DNA of 8,919 nt from NCBI GenBank assembly GCA_011391295.1, contig JAABQT010000055.1:1-8919 (forward strand), read 5' to 3'. Shown piece by piece: positions 1 to 8,919 of the stretch (its first letter is position 1; the number at the start of each line of letters is the position of its first letter). The position numbers and the translations under genes are program-made. Under the pieces are notes generated by a model, which was not told where the DNA came from, did not search any database, and worked only from the letters and a program-made list of their open reading frames with translations. This DNA is from Betaproteobacteria bacterium (GTDB lineage Bacteria; Pseudomonadota; Gammaproteobacteria; Burkholderiales; SG8-39).

Positions 1-70
1 CGAGATCCTGCAGCACTGCGGCGAGCCGGACCTCGCGCCCGCCGCCGCGCGAGGCGACGCTACTTCCTGA
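1..70 (+). CDS. Possible C-terminal end of a convergent plus-strand gene (partial)
   Basis: One plus-strand frame enters from the window edge and stops at TGA 68-70. It reads EILQHCGEPDLAPAAARGDA followed by Thr-Ser. The first 16 codons all end in G or C and the second codon position is AT-richer, as expected for coding DNA in a GC-rich genome. If real, this gene is convergent with the TPR glycosyltransferase and the two overlap by 11 bp (60-70). The minus strand has a competing open frame with a similar base pattern, so the call is weak. I do not recognise a family from 22 residues. Confidence 0.35.
   Translation, partial: EILQHCGEPDLAPAAARGDATS
31..54. terminator. GC-rich hairpin after the last minus-strand gene, possible terminator
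   Basis: CCTCGCGC (31-38) and GCGCGAGG (47-54) form a perfect 8-bp stem with an 8-nt loop. The hairpin lies 6 bp past the stop codon of the TPR glycosyltransferase. No T-run follows on either strand, so it is not a textbook intrinsic terminator. In DNA this GC-rich such a stem could arise by chance. A role in ending or stabilising the operon transcript is only inferred. Confidence 0.3.
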
Positions 71-2513
71 CCGCGGTATCGAAGAACTTTTCCAGCGCCC
101 GCACCGGCTCGAGGTCGCCGTAAAGGCCGTCGCGCGCCCCGACCAGGCGCTCGCGCACCCCGCCCCAGTGGGCGGCATCGCGTGCCAGCGCCACCACCGC
201 GTCCACGTACGCGCCCTCGGATCGGGTCACCAATTCGTCCAGTCCGATGTGGCGCAGCACACCGCTCGCCAGGCGCCCGCGCAGATAGTCGCCCTCCCAG
301 GCGACGATCGGCAGGCCGCATTCGATCGCCTGCAGGGCAGTGTTGAAACCCGAGAATCCAATGGTGTCCAGGCACACGTCGGCCTCCTGCATCAGGCCGT
401 AAAAGGCGGCGCGGTTCTGCCAGGGCACGAACACCAGGAACGCGGCGGGGTCGAGCCCGGCGGCGGAAAACGCGCGCTCCAGGCGCTGGCGCAGTCGCTG
501 CATCGGCTCGGCTGGCTGCGGCATGAAGAACACGAACTGGCACTCGCCCAGGCGGCGCGCGATGTCGACGAGCACGCCGTCGCGGCGCGGCGCGTACTTG
601 AAGGGCGTGCCTGGACACAGCAACAGCGGCACGCCCGCACGGATGCCGAGCGTCCCGGGATCCAGTTGCGCAGCCGCGATGCGCACCGGCTGGGTGCAGC
701 ACCCCAGGCCCGGCAGTCGGACCAGCCGCTCGGTGTAATGCGCGTCGGCCTGCAGCGGCTCCAGCGCCTGCGCCGAGAGGAAGTAGTCGATGGTCGGCAG
801 CCCGGTGGTGTGGGGGTGACCCCACGACGCCGCCTGCACCGGTGCCAGGCGCAGGCTGGCGAGCTTCGCGGTGGTCGCATCCATACCGATTTCGGGATAG
901 ATCAGCACATCCAGCTGATGGCCGAGAATCACCTGGGTCCACTCGACAATGTCGGTCTTGCCGTAGGCGTAGTGCGTGGCCAGGGTCTTGGCGAGCGCGG
1001 TCTCGACGTCATGCGCGTTGCCCAGGTGGAACAGGCGCAGGTCATAGCGCGTGCGGTCAAGATTCTGCAGCCAGCCCTTGACGATCGCGTTCCACACCGA
1101 ATGGTCGCTGATGTGCGCGGACACGATGCCGACGCGGGTCTGCGCGCGCGTAACGCGCGCCGGCACCGGCAGCCCGGTGGCCTGTTGCCAGTCCCCCATC
1201 AATTGCGTGCAGAGCGCTCCGTAGCGCGCCATCGGCTCGCGATGGTCCGCCTCCTGGTAGGCGAGGTAAAACGGTTGCTGCGTGCCGACCGCGCGCGCCG
1301 CTTTCTCGGCGCCACGCTCGCCGCACCAGCGCTCGAGCGCCACCAGTTCCGCGGCGAAGGCGGTTCGGCTCGCCTCGAGCTCGGATTCGCTCTCGGCCAC
1401 CATGGGCACGCACGCCATGGCGAGCGCCCAGCGCGCCTCCGCGAAGTCGGGATCGAGCTCGAGCGCCTTGGCGTAGCAGGCCAGCGCGGCCTGCGCATCG
1501 CCCATGCCTTTGAGCGCGTTGCCCAGGTCGAAGTGCGCCTCGGCCATCTCGGGCCGCGCCTCGAGCAGCACGCGGTACGCCGCGACAGCGTCAGCCAGGC
1601 GCCGATTTTCGCGCAGCAGCTGCGCCGCGTTCAGCAGGGCTTCGGCGAAGTCCGGCCTGTGCGTCAGTGCCTGCTCGTAGCACAGGAGCGCCTCCTCGGT
1701 CCTGCCCTGGTGCCGGAACACGTTGCCCAGATTGTTGTGCGCTTGCACCAGGCGCGCGTCGCGCTCGATTGCCGCCTGGTACGCGGCAATCGCTTCGGCT
1801 TCAAAGCCTTTCGCGCGCAGCGCGTTGGCGGCATGGAAATGCATGATGGCGAGGTCCGGGCGCAGGGCCAGCGCGCGCTTGCATGCAGCGAGCGCTTCGT
1901 CCCCGTCTCCCAGCACCAGGAGGGCGTTGCCGAGCCCGGCATGCGCCGGCGCCAAGTCCGCGTTGCGCTCGAGCGCGCTGCGAAACGCAGCCGCGGCGTC
2001 CTTGACCCGGCCCTGCGCCGCGAGCGCTTCGCCGAGGTGGAGATGGGTATCCGCGAGCTCGGGGTGCAGGCCTACCGCCGCCGCGTAGCACTCCAGCGCC
2101 TCCGCCCCGCGCCCGAGGCGGCGCAGCAGGTTGCCCAGATTGAGGTATGCCCCGAGTATGTTGGGACCCAGCGCGATGGACTGGCGGTACGCGGCTTCGG
2201 CGTCGGCAAGTGCGCCGGCGGCCCGGCAGGCCTCACCCAGCGTGTTGCAGGCATTGGCATCGGTCGGTTGCGCCTGCACCGCCAGGCGCGCTGCCGCCAC
2301 CGCCTGTTGCGGCCGGCCCGCCTGCAGCTCGAGCACGGCGAGCAGGTGCGCGGCGTCGAAGTTGGCCGGCTCTGCGGCCAGCAGGGCTTCATAGCCTGCA
2401 CGCGCCTCGTCCGGTCGTCCCGCCTGGTGGTGCGCATACGCCTGCGCCAGCGCCGCGCGGGCGTCGGTCGCCGGCGCGGACCGCGGCGACTTGCCGAACA
2501 GCCAGCCGAGCAT
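60..2513 (-). CDS. TPR protein with C-terminal GT41 (OGT/SPINDLY-like) glycosyltransferase domain, divergent motifs
   Basis: This 817-residue protein is probably a soluble transferase that moves a sugar from a nucleotide-sugar onto Ser/Thr of proteins, the usual GT41 role. Donor and target are unknown. Residues 18-360 form ten 34-residue TPR units, a likely target-binding superhelix. A linker to about 455 leads into the catalytic region: VGIVSAHISDHSVWNA (461-476), SWGHPHTTGLPTIDYFLS (563-580), PGTPFKYAP with Lys639 (634-642), and a sugar-nucleotide-binding stretch 719-758 with GFSGFNTALQAIECGLP. His471 aligns with the His of the usual SSDFxxHP motif, but the Asp four residues before it is His467 and the Pro after it is Ser472. 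No signal peptide or membrane segment is visible. It starts 8 bp after the small upstream gene, without a clear Shine-Dalgarno. An inactive or altered enzyme is possible. Confidence 0.88.
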   Translation of the reverse strand: MLGWLFGKSPRSAPATDARAALAQAYAHHQAGRPDEARAGYEALLAAEPANFDAAHLLAVLELQAGRPQQAVAAARLAVQAQPTDANACNTLGEACRAAGALADAEAAYRQSIALGPNILGAYLNLGNLLRRLGRGAEALECYAAAVGLHPELADTHLHLGEALAAQGRVKDAAAAFRSALERNADLAPAHAGLGNALLVLGDGDEALAACKRALALRPDLAIMHFHAANALRAKGFEAEAIAAYQAAIERDARLVQAHNNLGNVFRHQGRTEEALLCYEQALTHRPDFAEALLNAAQLLRENRRLADAVAAYRVLLEARPEMAEAHFDLGNALKGMGDAQAALACYAKALELDPDFAEARWALAMACVPMVAESESELEASRTAFAAELVALERWCGERGAEKAARAVGTQQPFYLAYQEADHREPMARYGALCTQLMGDWQQATGLPVPARVTRAQTRVGIVSAHISDHSVWNAIVKGWLQNLDRTRYDLRLFHLGNAHDVETALAKTLATHYAYGKTDIVEWTQVILGHQLDVLIYPEIGMDATTAKLASLRLAPVQAASWGHPHTTGLPTIDYFLSAQALEPLQADAHYTERLVRLPGLGCCTQPVRIAAAQLDPGTLGIRAGVPLLLCPGTPFKYAPRRDGVLVDIARRLGECQFVFFMPQPAEPMQRLRQRLERAFSAAGLDPAAFLVFVPWQNRAAFYGLMQEADVCLDTIGFSGFNTALQAIECGLPIVAWEGDYLRGRLASGVLRHIGLDELVTRSEGAYVDAVVALARDAAHWGGVRERLVGARDGLYGDLEPVRALEKFFDTAVRK

Positions 2514-2521
2514 GCGCGGCG

Positions 2522-2854
2522 TCAGCCGCCCGTCTTGCCCGCTTGCCGCGAAGCCAGCGTTGCGACGGTGACCAGCTCGTAGCTGAGCGAGTCGGTGAAG
2601 TCGGGGGCATAGCCGGCTTCGCGCAACGCCCAGCGCACCCGGTTGCCGAGCCGCGCCTTCTTGTAGATGTTGAGCTTGCGCGAGCGCGCGAACTGCTCCA
2701 GCCGGGCGAAAATCACGTCATGCGTCTTGCGCAGCCGGTCCGCGGTCTTGCGCGTGTGCGGGCCCGGCATCGGCGGCAAGCGCTTGGCCAGATCGGCGAC
2801 GATCTCATCCGCCACCGCGTCGACTTCCTTGGTATTGAACCAATCACCGAACAT
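2522..2854 (-). CDS. Small basic protein of unknown function between two GT41 genes
   Basis: This 110-residue protein belongs to no family I recognise. It begins MFGDWFNTKEVDAVADEIV. An acidic, probably helical N-terminus (residues 9-22) is followed by a Pro-rich turn (27-32) and a strongly basic middle (35-77, including RKTADRLRK and NIYKKARLGNRVRW). The tail is Ser/Thr-containing (87-108). No signal peptide, membrane segment or cysteine is present. ATG 2854 is preferred because GAGG lies 5 nt upstream. An in-frame ATG at 2884 would add ten residues and sits 1 nt after the upstream stop, but has no ribosome site. The gene lies between two protein-glycosyltransferase genes, 8 bp from the downstream one, so co-expression is likely. 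It could be a partner, regulator or substrate of these enzymes, which is inference from position only. Confidence 0.75.
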   Translation of the reverse strand: MFGDWFNTKEVDAVADEIVADLAKRLPPMPGPHTRKTADRLRKTHDVIFARLEQFARSRKLNIYKKARLGNRVRWALREAGYAPDFTDSLSYELVTVATLASRQAGKTGG

Positions 2855-2885
2855 GTTCGCCTCGCTGGAATAGCCAGGCGCCATT

Positions 2886-4763
2886 CTACGGGATGCGCTG
2901 CCCGCACCAGGCGCGCCACAGTCCGCGGTAGGCCGCCTCCACGTCCCGCGCGAAACGCGCCTCGTCCATCAGCGGCGAGGCGCGCATTCTCTCGCGCAGG
3001 GACGCGCGCAAGCCGGCGATGCGATCCGGGGCGGCGGCGTGCGCGAGCGCAAGCTGCAGGTACTCCTCCCCGGAAGCCGCGATCCAGTCATCCATCCCGA
3101 GCGCACCGAGGATGCTCGCCGCGCTGCGCGCAGCCGGGCGCTCTCCTGCGAGCGTCAGCACGGGCACACCCATCCACAACGCGTCGAAGGTGGTCGTCCC
3201 GCCGCCATAGGGCGTGGTATCCAGGGCGATGTCCACGGCGTCAAATTGCCGCAGGTACTCGCCCAGCGGGACACGCGGCAGGATGCTGAGGCGCTCGGCG
3301 CCGACGCCCGCGGCGCCGAATTCGTGCAGCAGGTCCGCACGCGCGCGCCCGTCCGGCACGCCCACCAGCAGCAACCGCGATTGCGGCATGCGCAGCAGCA
3401 ACTCGGCCCAGAGCCGTCGCACCGTGGCCGAGAGTTTGGGAGCGTGGTTGAAGGAACCGAAGGTGACGTAGCCGTTGCCGAGGCAAGGCGGTTGCGGCGC
3501 GGGATCGGCCGCGTAAGGCGGGCGGAAGCACCATTGGCAGCTGGGCAGCCGCACCAATTTCTCGGTGTGCAGCCGGTCGCTGCGCCCAGGCGGATCGGCG
3601 CGCGCGTCGGTCAGGCGGTAGCCGATGCGCTTCAGCCCGGTGCTGTGCAGGTAACCCAGCCAGCTCAGCTGCACGGGCGCCGGCTGGCGCGCAAAGACCC
3701 CGAGCCGCAGGGCGCCGGCATGGCCGGTGAGATCCACCAGAACATCGATCGCGTCATGCCGGATGAGGTCGCCCAGCGCGGCATCCTCGAGCGTGTGGCA
3801 TTCGCGCCAGGTATCCGCGACGGCGCGCAGCGCGCCCGTCACCTCGTCGACCTTGTCGCCGGTCGAGTAACAGACCACCTCGACCAGGGCGCGGTCATGC
3901 CGCTCGAGCAGCGGAAGCATGAACCAGGCCACCGGATGCCGCTTGAAGTCGCTCGAGACATAGCCGACGCGCAGGCGCCGTTCGGGTGCGCGCGAGTTGC
4001 CGTAAGGCGCGGTGCACGCCGGCACCGCCGCCTCGAGGCGCTCGCCAAACGCGCGGTGCCGCGCGAACACCTCCTCGGCCGAGCGCGTATCGCTCAGCGT
4101 CAGTGTGTGCAACTCCATCGATTCCAGATCGAAGCGCAGCGGCTCAAGGCGCCGTGCGGCCGCGAAGGCCTGCAGCGCGTCCTCGAGGCGCGAGGTGCCG
4201 CGCAGCATGTTGCCCAGCAGGTGCCAGGCGGGAACGAAGCGCGGTTCGATCTCCAGCGTACGGCGCAGCGCGACCTCGGCTTCGTCGTACCGGTCCAGCT
4301 TCCAGAGCACTTCGCCGTAGTGATACCAGCTGCCGCCGAGGTCCGGACGCAACGCCAGCGCCGCGGCAAGACTGCTCGCGGCCGCGGGCAGATCGCCCTG
4401 CGCTTCCTGCACGTACGCCAGCACCACCAGGGCGTCCGCGAAATCCGGCTTGCTGCGCAGCGCGGCGCGCAACAGTCGCTCGGCGTCCTGCAGCGCGCCG
4501 CGCGCGCGGCGCAGGCGCCCGAGGTTGTAGTTGCCGTAAGGATTCGCGGGCTCAGCCGCGAGCAGCGATACATAGGCGCGCTCTGCGCTGGCGGCGTCGC
4601 CTGCGGCCTCGAGCGCCGCACCAAGATTCAGGCGGGCCGCCGCGTTTCGCGGCGCGACCAGGGCCGCGGCGCGATAGCGCCGGCAGGCCCGCGCAAGGCG
4701 GCCGCCGCGCTCGGCGCGCGCGCCGCTCGCGATCAGCGCCTCGGCGAGCAGCCTGCGCAGCAT
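2886..4763 (-). CDS. TPR protein with C-terminal GT41 (O-GlcNAc-transferase-like) domain, canonical motifs
   Basis: This 625-residue protein has about six TPR units (residues 17-212) and then a GT41 catalytic region. The motifs run in family order: VGYVSSDFKRHPVAWFMLPL (267-286, Asp272 and His276 at the positions of human OGT Asp554 and His558), PAPVQLSWLGYLHSTGL (361-377), GYRLTDARADPPG (381-393), TFGSFNHAPKLS with Lys443 (434-445), and the donor-binding stretch 514-552 with TPYGGGTTTFDALWMGVP. With these residues intact it is probably an active, cytoplasmic protein glycosyltransferase. Whether the donor is UDP-GlcNAc, GDP-fucose or another sugar cannot be read from sequence. It begins 19 bp after the sucD stop with only a weak ribosome site, and probably shares its transcript. 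The TPR array is shorter than that of the second GT41 protein. Confidence 0.92.
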   Translation of the reverse strand: MLRRLLAEALIASGARAERGGRLARACRRYRAAALVAPRNAAARLNLGAALEAAGDAASAERAYVSLLAAEPANPYGNYNLGRLRRARGALQDAERLLRAALRSKPDFADALVVLAYVQEAQGDLPAAASSLAAALALRPDLGGSWYHYGEVLWKLDRYDEAEVALRRTLEIEPRFVPAWHLLGNMLRGTSRLEDALQAFAAARRLEPLRFDLESMELHTLTLSDTRSAEEVFARHRAFGERLEAAVPACTAPYGNSRAPERRLRVGYVSSDFKRHPVAWFMLPLLERHDRALVEVVCYSTGDKVDEVTGALRAVADTWRECHTLEDAALGDLIRHDAIDVLVDLTGHAGALRLGVFARQPAPVQLSWLGYLHSTGLKRIGYRLTDARADPPGRSDRLHTEKLVRLPSCQWCFRPPYAADPAPQPPCLGNGYVTFGSFNHAPKLSATVRRLWAELLLRMPQSRLLLVGVPDGRARADLLHEFGAAGVGAERLSILPRVPLGEYLRQFDAVDIALDTTPYGGGTTTFDALWMGVPVLTLAGERPAARSAASILGALGMDDWIAASGEEYLQLALAHAAAPDRIAGLRASLRERMRASPLMDEARFARDVEAAYRGLWRAWCGQRIP

Positions 4764-4782
4764 CGCGCCGCCGCCGTCCCGC

Positions 4783-5663
4783 CTACCTGAGGACCGACTT
4801 GAGCAGCCGGCCCATCTCGGCCGGGTTGCGCGTCACTTTGATGCCGCAGGCTTGCATCACCGCAAGTTTTTCCTGTGCGGTGCCCTTGCCTCCGGAAACG
4901 ATGGCGCCGGCGTGCCCCATGCGCTTGCCGGGCGGCGCGGTCACGCCGGCGATGAAGCCGACCACGGGTTTTTTCATGTTGGCCTTGACCCAGTGCGCCG
5001 CCTCCTCCTCGTCCGAGCCGCCGATCTCACCGATCATGATCACTGCGTCGGTCTGCGGATCGTCGTTGAACAGCCTGAGCACATCGATGTGCTTGAGACC
5101 GTTCACCGGATCGCCGCCAATACCCACGGCGCTCGACTGCCCGATGCCCAGCTCGGTGAGCTGCCCCACCGCCTCGTAGGTGAGAGTCCCGGAGCGTGAC
5201 ACCACGCCGACGCGCCCCTTCTTGTGGATGTGCCCCGGCATGATGCCGATCTTCAGTTCGTCCGGCGTGATCACCCCCGGACAATTGGGCCCGAGCAGCA
5301 GCGTCCTGCGGTTCTGCTTGCGCATGCGGTCGCGCACTTCGAGCAGGTCGCGCACCGGGATGCCTTCGGTGATGCAAACCGCGAGGTCGAGGTCGGCTTC
5401 CACCGCCTCCCAGATCGCCGCGGCGGCAAAGGGCGGCGGCACGTAGATCACCGACACCGTGGCGCCCGTGTTCTGCTTCGCGTCGCGCACCGAACCGAAG
5501 ATCGGAATGCCCTCGAAATTCTCGCCCGCCTTCCTCGGGTGCACGCCTGCGACGTAGCACTCGCGGCCGTTGGCATACGCGCGGCTGGTCTGCGTGTGGA
5601 ACATGCCGGTCTTGCCGGTGATGCCCTGGGTCATCACGCGGGATTTCCTGTTAATGAGGATGC

Positions 5664-5667
<4 letters not shown>
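4783..5667 (-). CDS. sucD: Succinyl-CoA synthetase (ADP/GDP-forming), alpha subunit
   Basis: SucD pairs with SucC in the TCA cycle. The enzyme interconverts succinyl-CoA and succinate with formation of ATP or GTP, through a phosphohistidine on this subunit. The 294-residue length fits the family (E. coli 289). Visible signatures are the CoA-binding [10 protein letters not shown] (15-24), ITEGIP (99-104), [10 protein letters not shown] (126-135), [10 protein letters not shown] (157-166), GIGGDP (182-187), MIGEIGG (211-217) and the active-site [10 protein letters not shown] with phospho-acceptor His252. Around 39-56 it reads [18 protein letters not shown] where E. coli has VGGVTPGKGG; I remember the longer form from other betaproteobacteria. 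It overlaps sucC by 4 bp (ATGA), and AGAGGA 7 nt upstream, inside the sucC tail, is its ribosome site. Malate-CoA ligase is a related alternative, but GPNCPG favours SucD. Confidence 0.97.
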
Positions 5668-6901
<1,234 letters not shown>

Positions 6902-6905
<4 letters not shown>

Positions 6906-7459
6906 GCGCCCGTCTTCTCCTTCGCTGCATACCACTCCGGGTACCACTTCCTGACCGTCTCGCCGCTGGTGTCCATGGCGTGGCACTGGTCGAGCTGGAA
7001 CGGTCTCCTGCCCGGCGCGCGGTCTTCACGCATTTCGCCGGCAAAGCTCTGGATCGCCGCGGTCGGCAGCCCGGCGAGCATCTCGGTGATATGCGTGCAG
7101 CCCTGCACGCCGCCGAGGCGCTCTTTCACCGCGTCGCGGAATTTCTTCACCAGGTTGAGGCCGATGAGCTTCTTGTAGGCGGGGCCGACGGCCTCGCAGC
7201 CGCCGGGATAGGGCACCGCGTCGGACACCGACATCGCGTCCACCACGTTGAGCTTCCTGTCGATGGTGACGCGCACGACCATGTCGTGGATCGGCAGGCC
7301 GGCCCGGCGCACGCCGGTCCTGAGATTGCAGTCGTGGCTCTTGATGTCGGTGATGTGCGCCTCGATGTCCCACAGGCCGTCGGCGCGCTTGTAACCCTCG
7401 TAGCGCACGCGGCGCGTGTGCACCAGTTCGCGTTCTATCTCGGAAATCGGCAACGGCAT
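6902..7459 (-). CDS. DUF2889 family protein
   Basis: The 185-residue protein fits DUF2889 over nearly its whole length. Family-like stretches are [20 protein letters not shown] (11-30) with DIEAHITD following, [14 protein letters not shown] (54-67), [14 protein letters not shown] (115-128) and the C-terminal [20 protein letters not shown]. The family has no established biochemical role that I can name. No signal peptide or membrane segment is seen. Its stop overlaps the sucC start (ATGA), so the two are translationally coupled, and I recall DUF2889 genes upstream of sucCD in other betaproteobacteria. That context suggests a link to CoA or central carbon metabolism, which is inference. ATG 7459 fits the family N-terminus but has no Shine-Dalgarno directly upstream. 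Confidence 0.88.
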
Positions 7460-7479
7460 GGAGCGCGGGAGTTTAGCAT
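7435..7479 (-). other. Possible 14-codon leader ORF overlapping the DUF2889 start
   Basis: A short frame starts at ATG 7479 and stops at TAG 7435-7437, reading [18 protein letters not shown] lies 3 nt upstream of its ATG and AAGG 6 nt upstream, a better ribosome site than that of the DUF2889 gene itself. It overlaps the DUF2889 start by 25 bp in another frame. It could be a leader that controls or couples translation of the operon, or simply chance. It is incompatible with the promoter candidate at 7470-7478, which would start transcription downstream of it. Confidence 0.22.
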
Positions 7480-7535
7480 CGGCTCCCTTGGCCGAGACAT
7501 TGACCTATGTCATGCCGCGCGCCGCGGCGGCGAGT
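7460..7535 (-). promoter_or_regulatory. 76-bp gap between importer operon and DUF2889-sucCD; possible promoter with an FNR/CRP-type palindrome
   Basis: This is the largest gap between genes in the window. On the plus strand TTGACCTATGTCAT (7500-7513) contains TGAC-N4-GTCA and resembles an FNR/DNR-type site (TTGAT-N4-ATCAA). On the minus strand TGCTAAACT (7478-7470) looks like an extended -10 element without a good -35. A start 5-7 nt beyond it places the palindrome centre about 41-43 bases upstream, the class II activator position. The transcript would then be nearly leaderless. A 5-bp hairpin (7479-7495) is also present. No intrinsic terminator with a T-run follows the DUF2160 gene, so read-through from the importer operon is possible. 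Confidence 0.3.
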
Positions 7536-7817
7536 CTAGACCTTGCGGAACACGATCACCGCGACGATCAGCGCGGCGACGCTCGCGCCCCAGAGCGGCG
7601 CGCTGGTGGCGGCAAGCCAGATCAGGTGGATATAGGCGGCGACCAACAGGGAGATGAACAGCCGGTCGCCGCGCGTGGTCGTGATCGCCAGGATGCCGCG
7701 CCGCGGCGCGCCGCCGGGAGAAAACCACTCCCACACGCTCATGCCGGCGAGCGCCAGCGCGATGAACGCGAAGAACGCCGCAGTCTGCCAAGTCCAGGCC
7801 ATCCAGCTCAGGTCCAT
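7536..7817 (-). CDS. glpU: DUF2160 small integral membrane protein of the glycerol ABC importer (GlpU-like)
   Basis: A 93-residue membrane protein beginning MDLSWMAWTWQTAAFFAFIA. Three hydrophobic segments are visible, at about 10-28, 54-70 and 74-91. The loop between the first two carries the family-like MSVWEWFSPGG (26-36), RRGILAITTTRGDRLFI (39-55) and AYIHLIWL (61-68). DUF2160 proteins accompany the glycerol-type ABC importers; in Rhizobium leguminosarum the member is GlpU of glpSTPQUV. Its exact role is unknown to me. It lies 23 bp after the second permease gene. The start is chosen by family resemblance, as the upstream ribosome site is weak. In the rhizobial order the binding-protein gene follows next, but here a DUF2889 gene does. 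Confidence 0.82.
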   Translation of the reverse strand: MDLSWMAWTWQTAAFFAFIALALAGMSVWEWFSPGGAPRRGILAITTTRGDRLFISLLVAAYIHLIWLAATSAPLWGASVAALIVAVIVFRKV

Positions 7818-7840
7818 AGGCCGCGCTCGCGCCGCCGGGG

Positions 7841-8919
<1,079 letters not shown>

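Noticed and set aside
1437..2153. Regular 204-bp spacing of similar words as a CRISPR or non-coding repeat array
   Set aside because: The spacing is explained by TPR codons in a continuous frame; there are no short identical repeats with unique spacers.
168..2582. Plus-strand open frame of about 800 codons opposite the 817-residue TPR protein
   Set aside because: It is an antisense shadow: GC-rich coding DNA suppresses stops on the other strand. The product is rich in Arg, His and Gln with no recognisable domain, while the minus strand carries clear TPR and GT41 motifs.
4764..4782. Terminator or promoter between sucD and the first GT41 gene
   Set aside because: The 19-bp gap is GC-rich with no hairpin plus T-run and no promoter-like hexamers.
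3039..4790. Plus-strand open frame of about 580 codons opposite the 625-residue GT41 protein
   Set aside because: Same cause: low-complexity Arg/Gln/Ala composition and no domain, against clear family motifs on the minus strand.

Overview
All well-supported genes in this GC-rich window lie on the minus strand, so transcription runs from high to low coordinates. SucC and SucD closely resemble the betaproteobacterial forms as I remember them. Together with the high GC content, this suggests a betaproteobacterium (Burkholderiales or Rhodocyclales type). The assignment rests on recognition, not on a search.

In the order of transcription, the window holds three blocks. (1) 8919-7536 is the end of an ABC importer operon: the 3' part of one inner-membrane permease, a complete second permease, and a small DUF2160 membrane protein. 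This trio matches the glpP-glpQ-glpU part of the rhizobial glycerol importer glpSTPQUV. The binding-protein gene (glpV) that would follow in that order is absent. (2) After a 76-bp gap come a DUF2889 protein, sucC and sucD, joined by two 4-bp ATGA overlaps. SucCD is succinyl-CoA synthetase of the TCA cycle. Its beta subunit carries an unusual lysine-rich C-terminal tail of about 27 residues. (3) 4763-60 holds two long TPR proteins with C-terminal GT41 (O-GlcNAc-transferase/SPINDLY-type) glycosyltransferase domains, on either side of an unrecognised 110-residue basic protein. Gaps here are 19 bp or less (31 bp before the preferred start of the small protein), so they are probably co-transcribed with sucCD.

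The first 70 bases probably hold the end of a convergent plus-strand gene, plus a GC-rich hairpin. No rRNA, tRNA, CRISPR array, insertion sequence or phage gene was seen, and there is no gene-free stretch above 300 bases.

The least ordinary parts are the paired GT41 cassette with its small middle gene, the repeat-encoded basic tail of SucC at a possibly slippery sucC/sucD junction, and the junction between the importer operon and the DUF2889-sucCD block.
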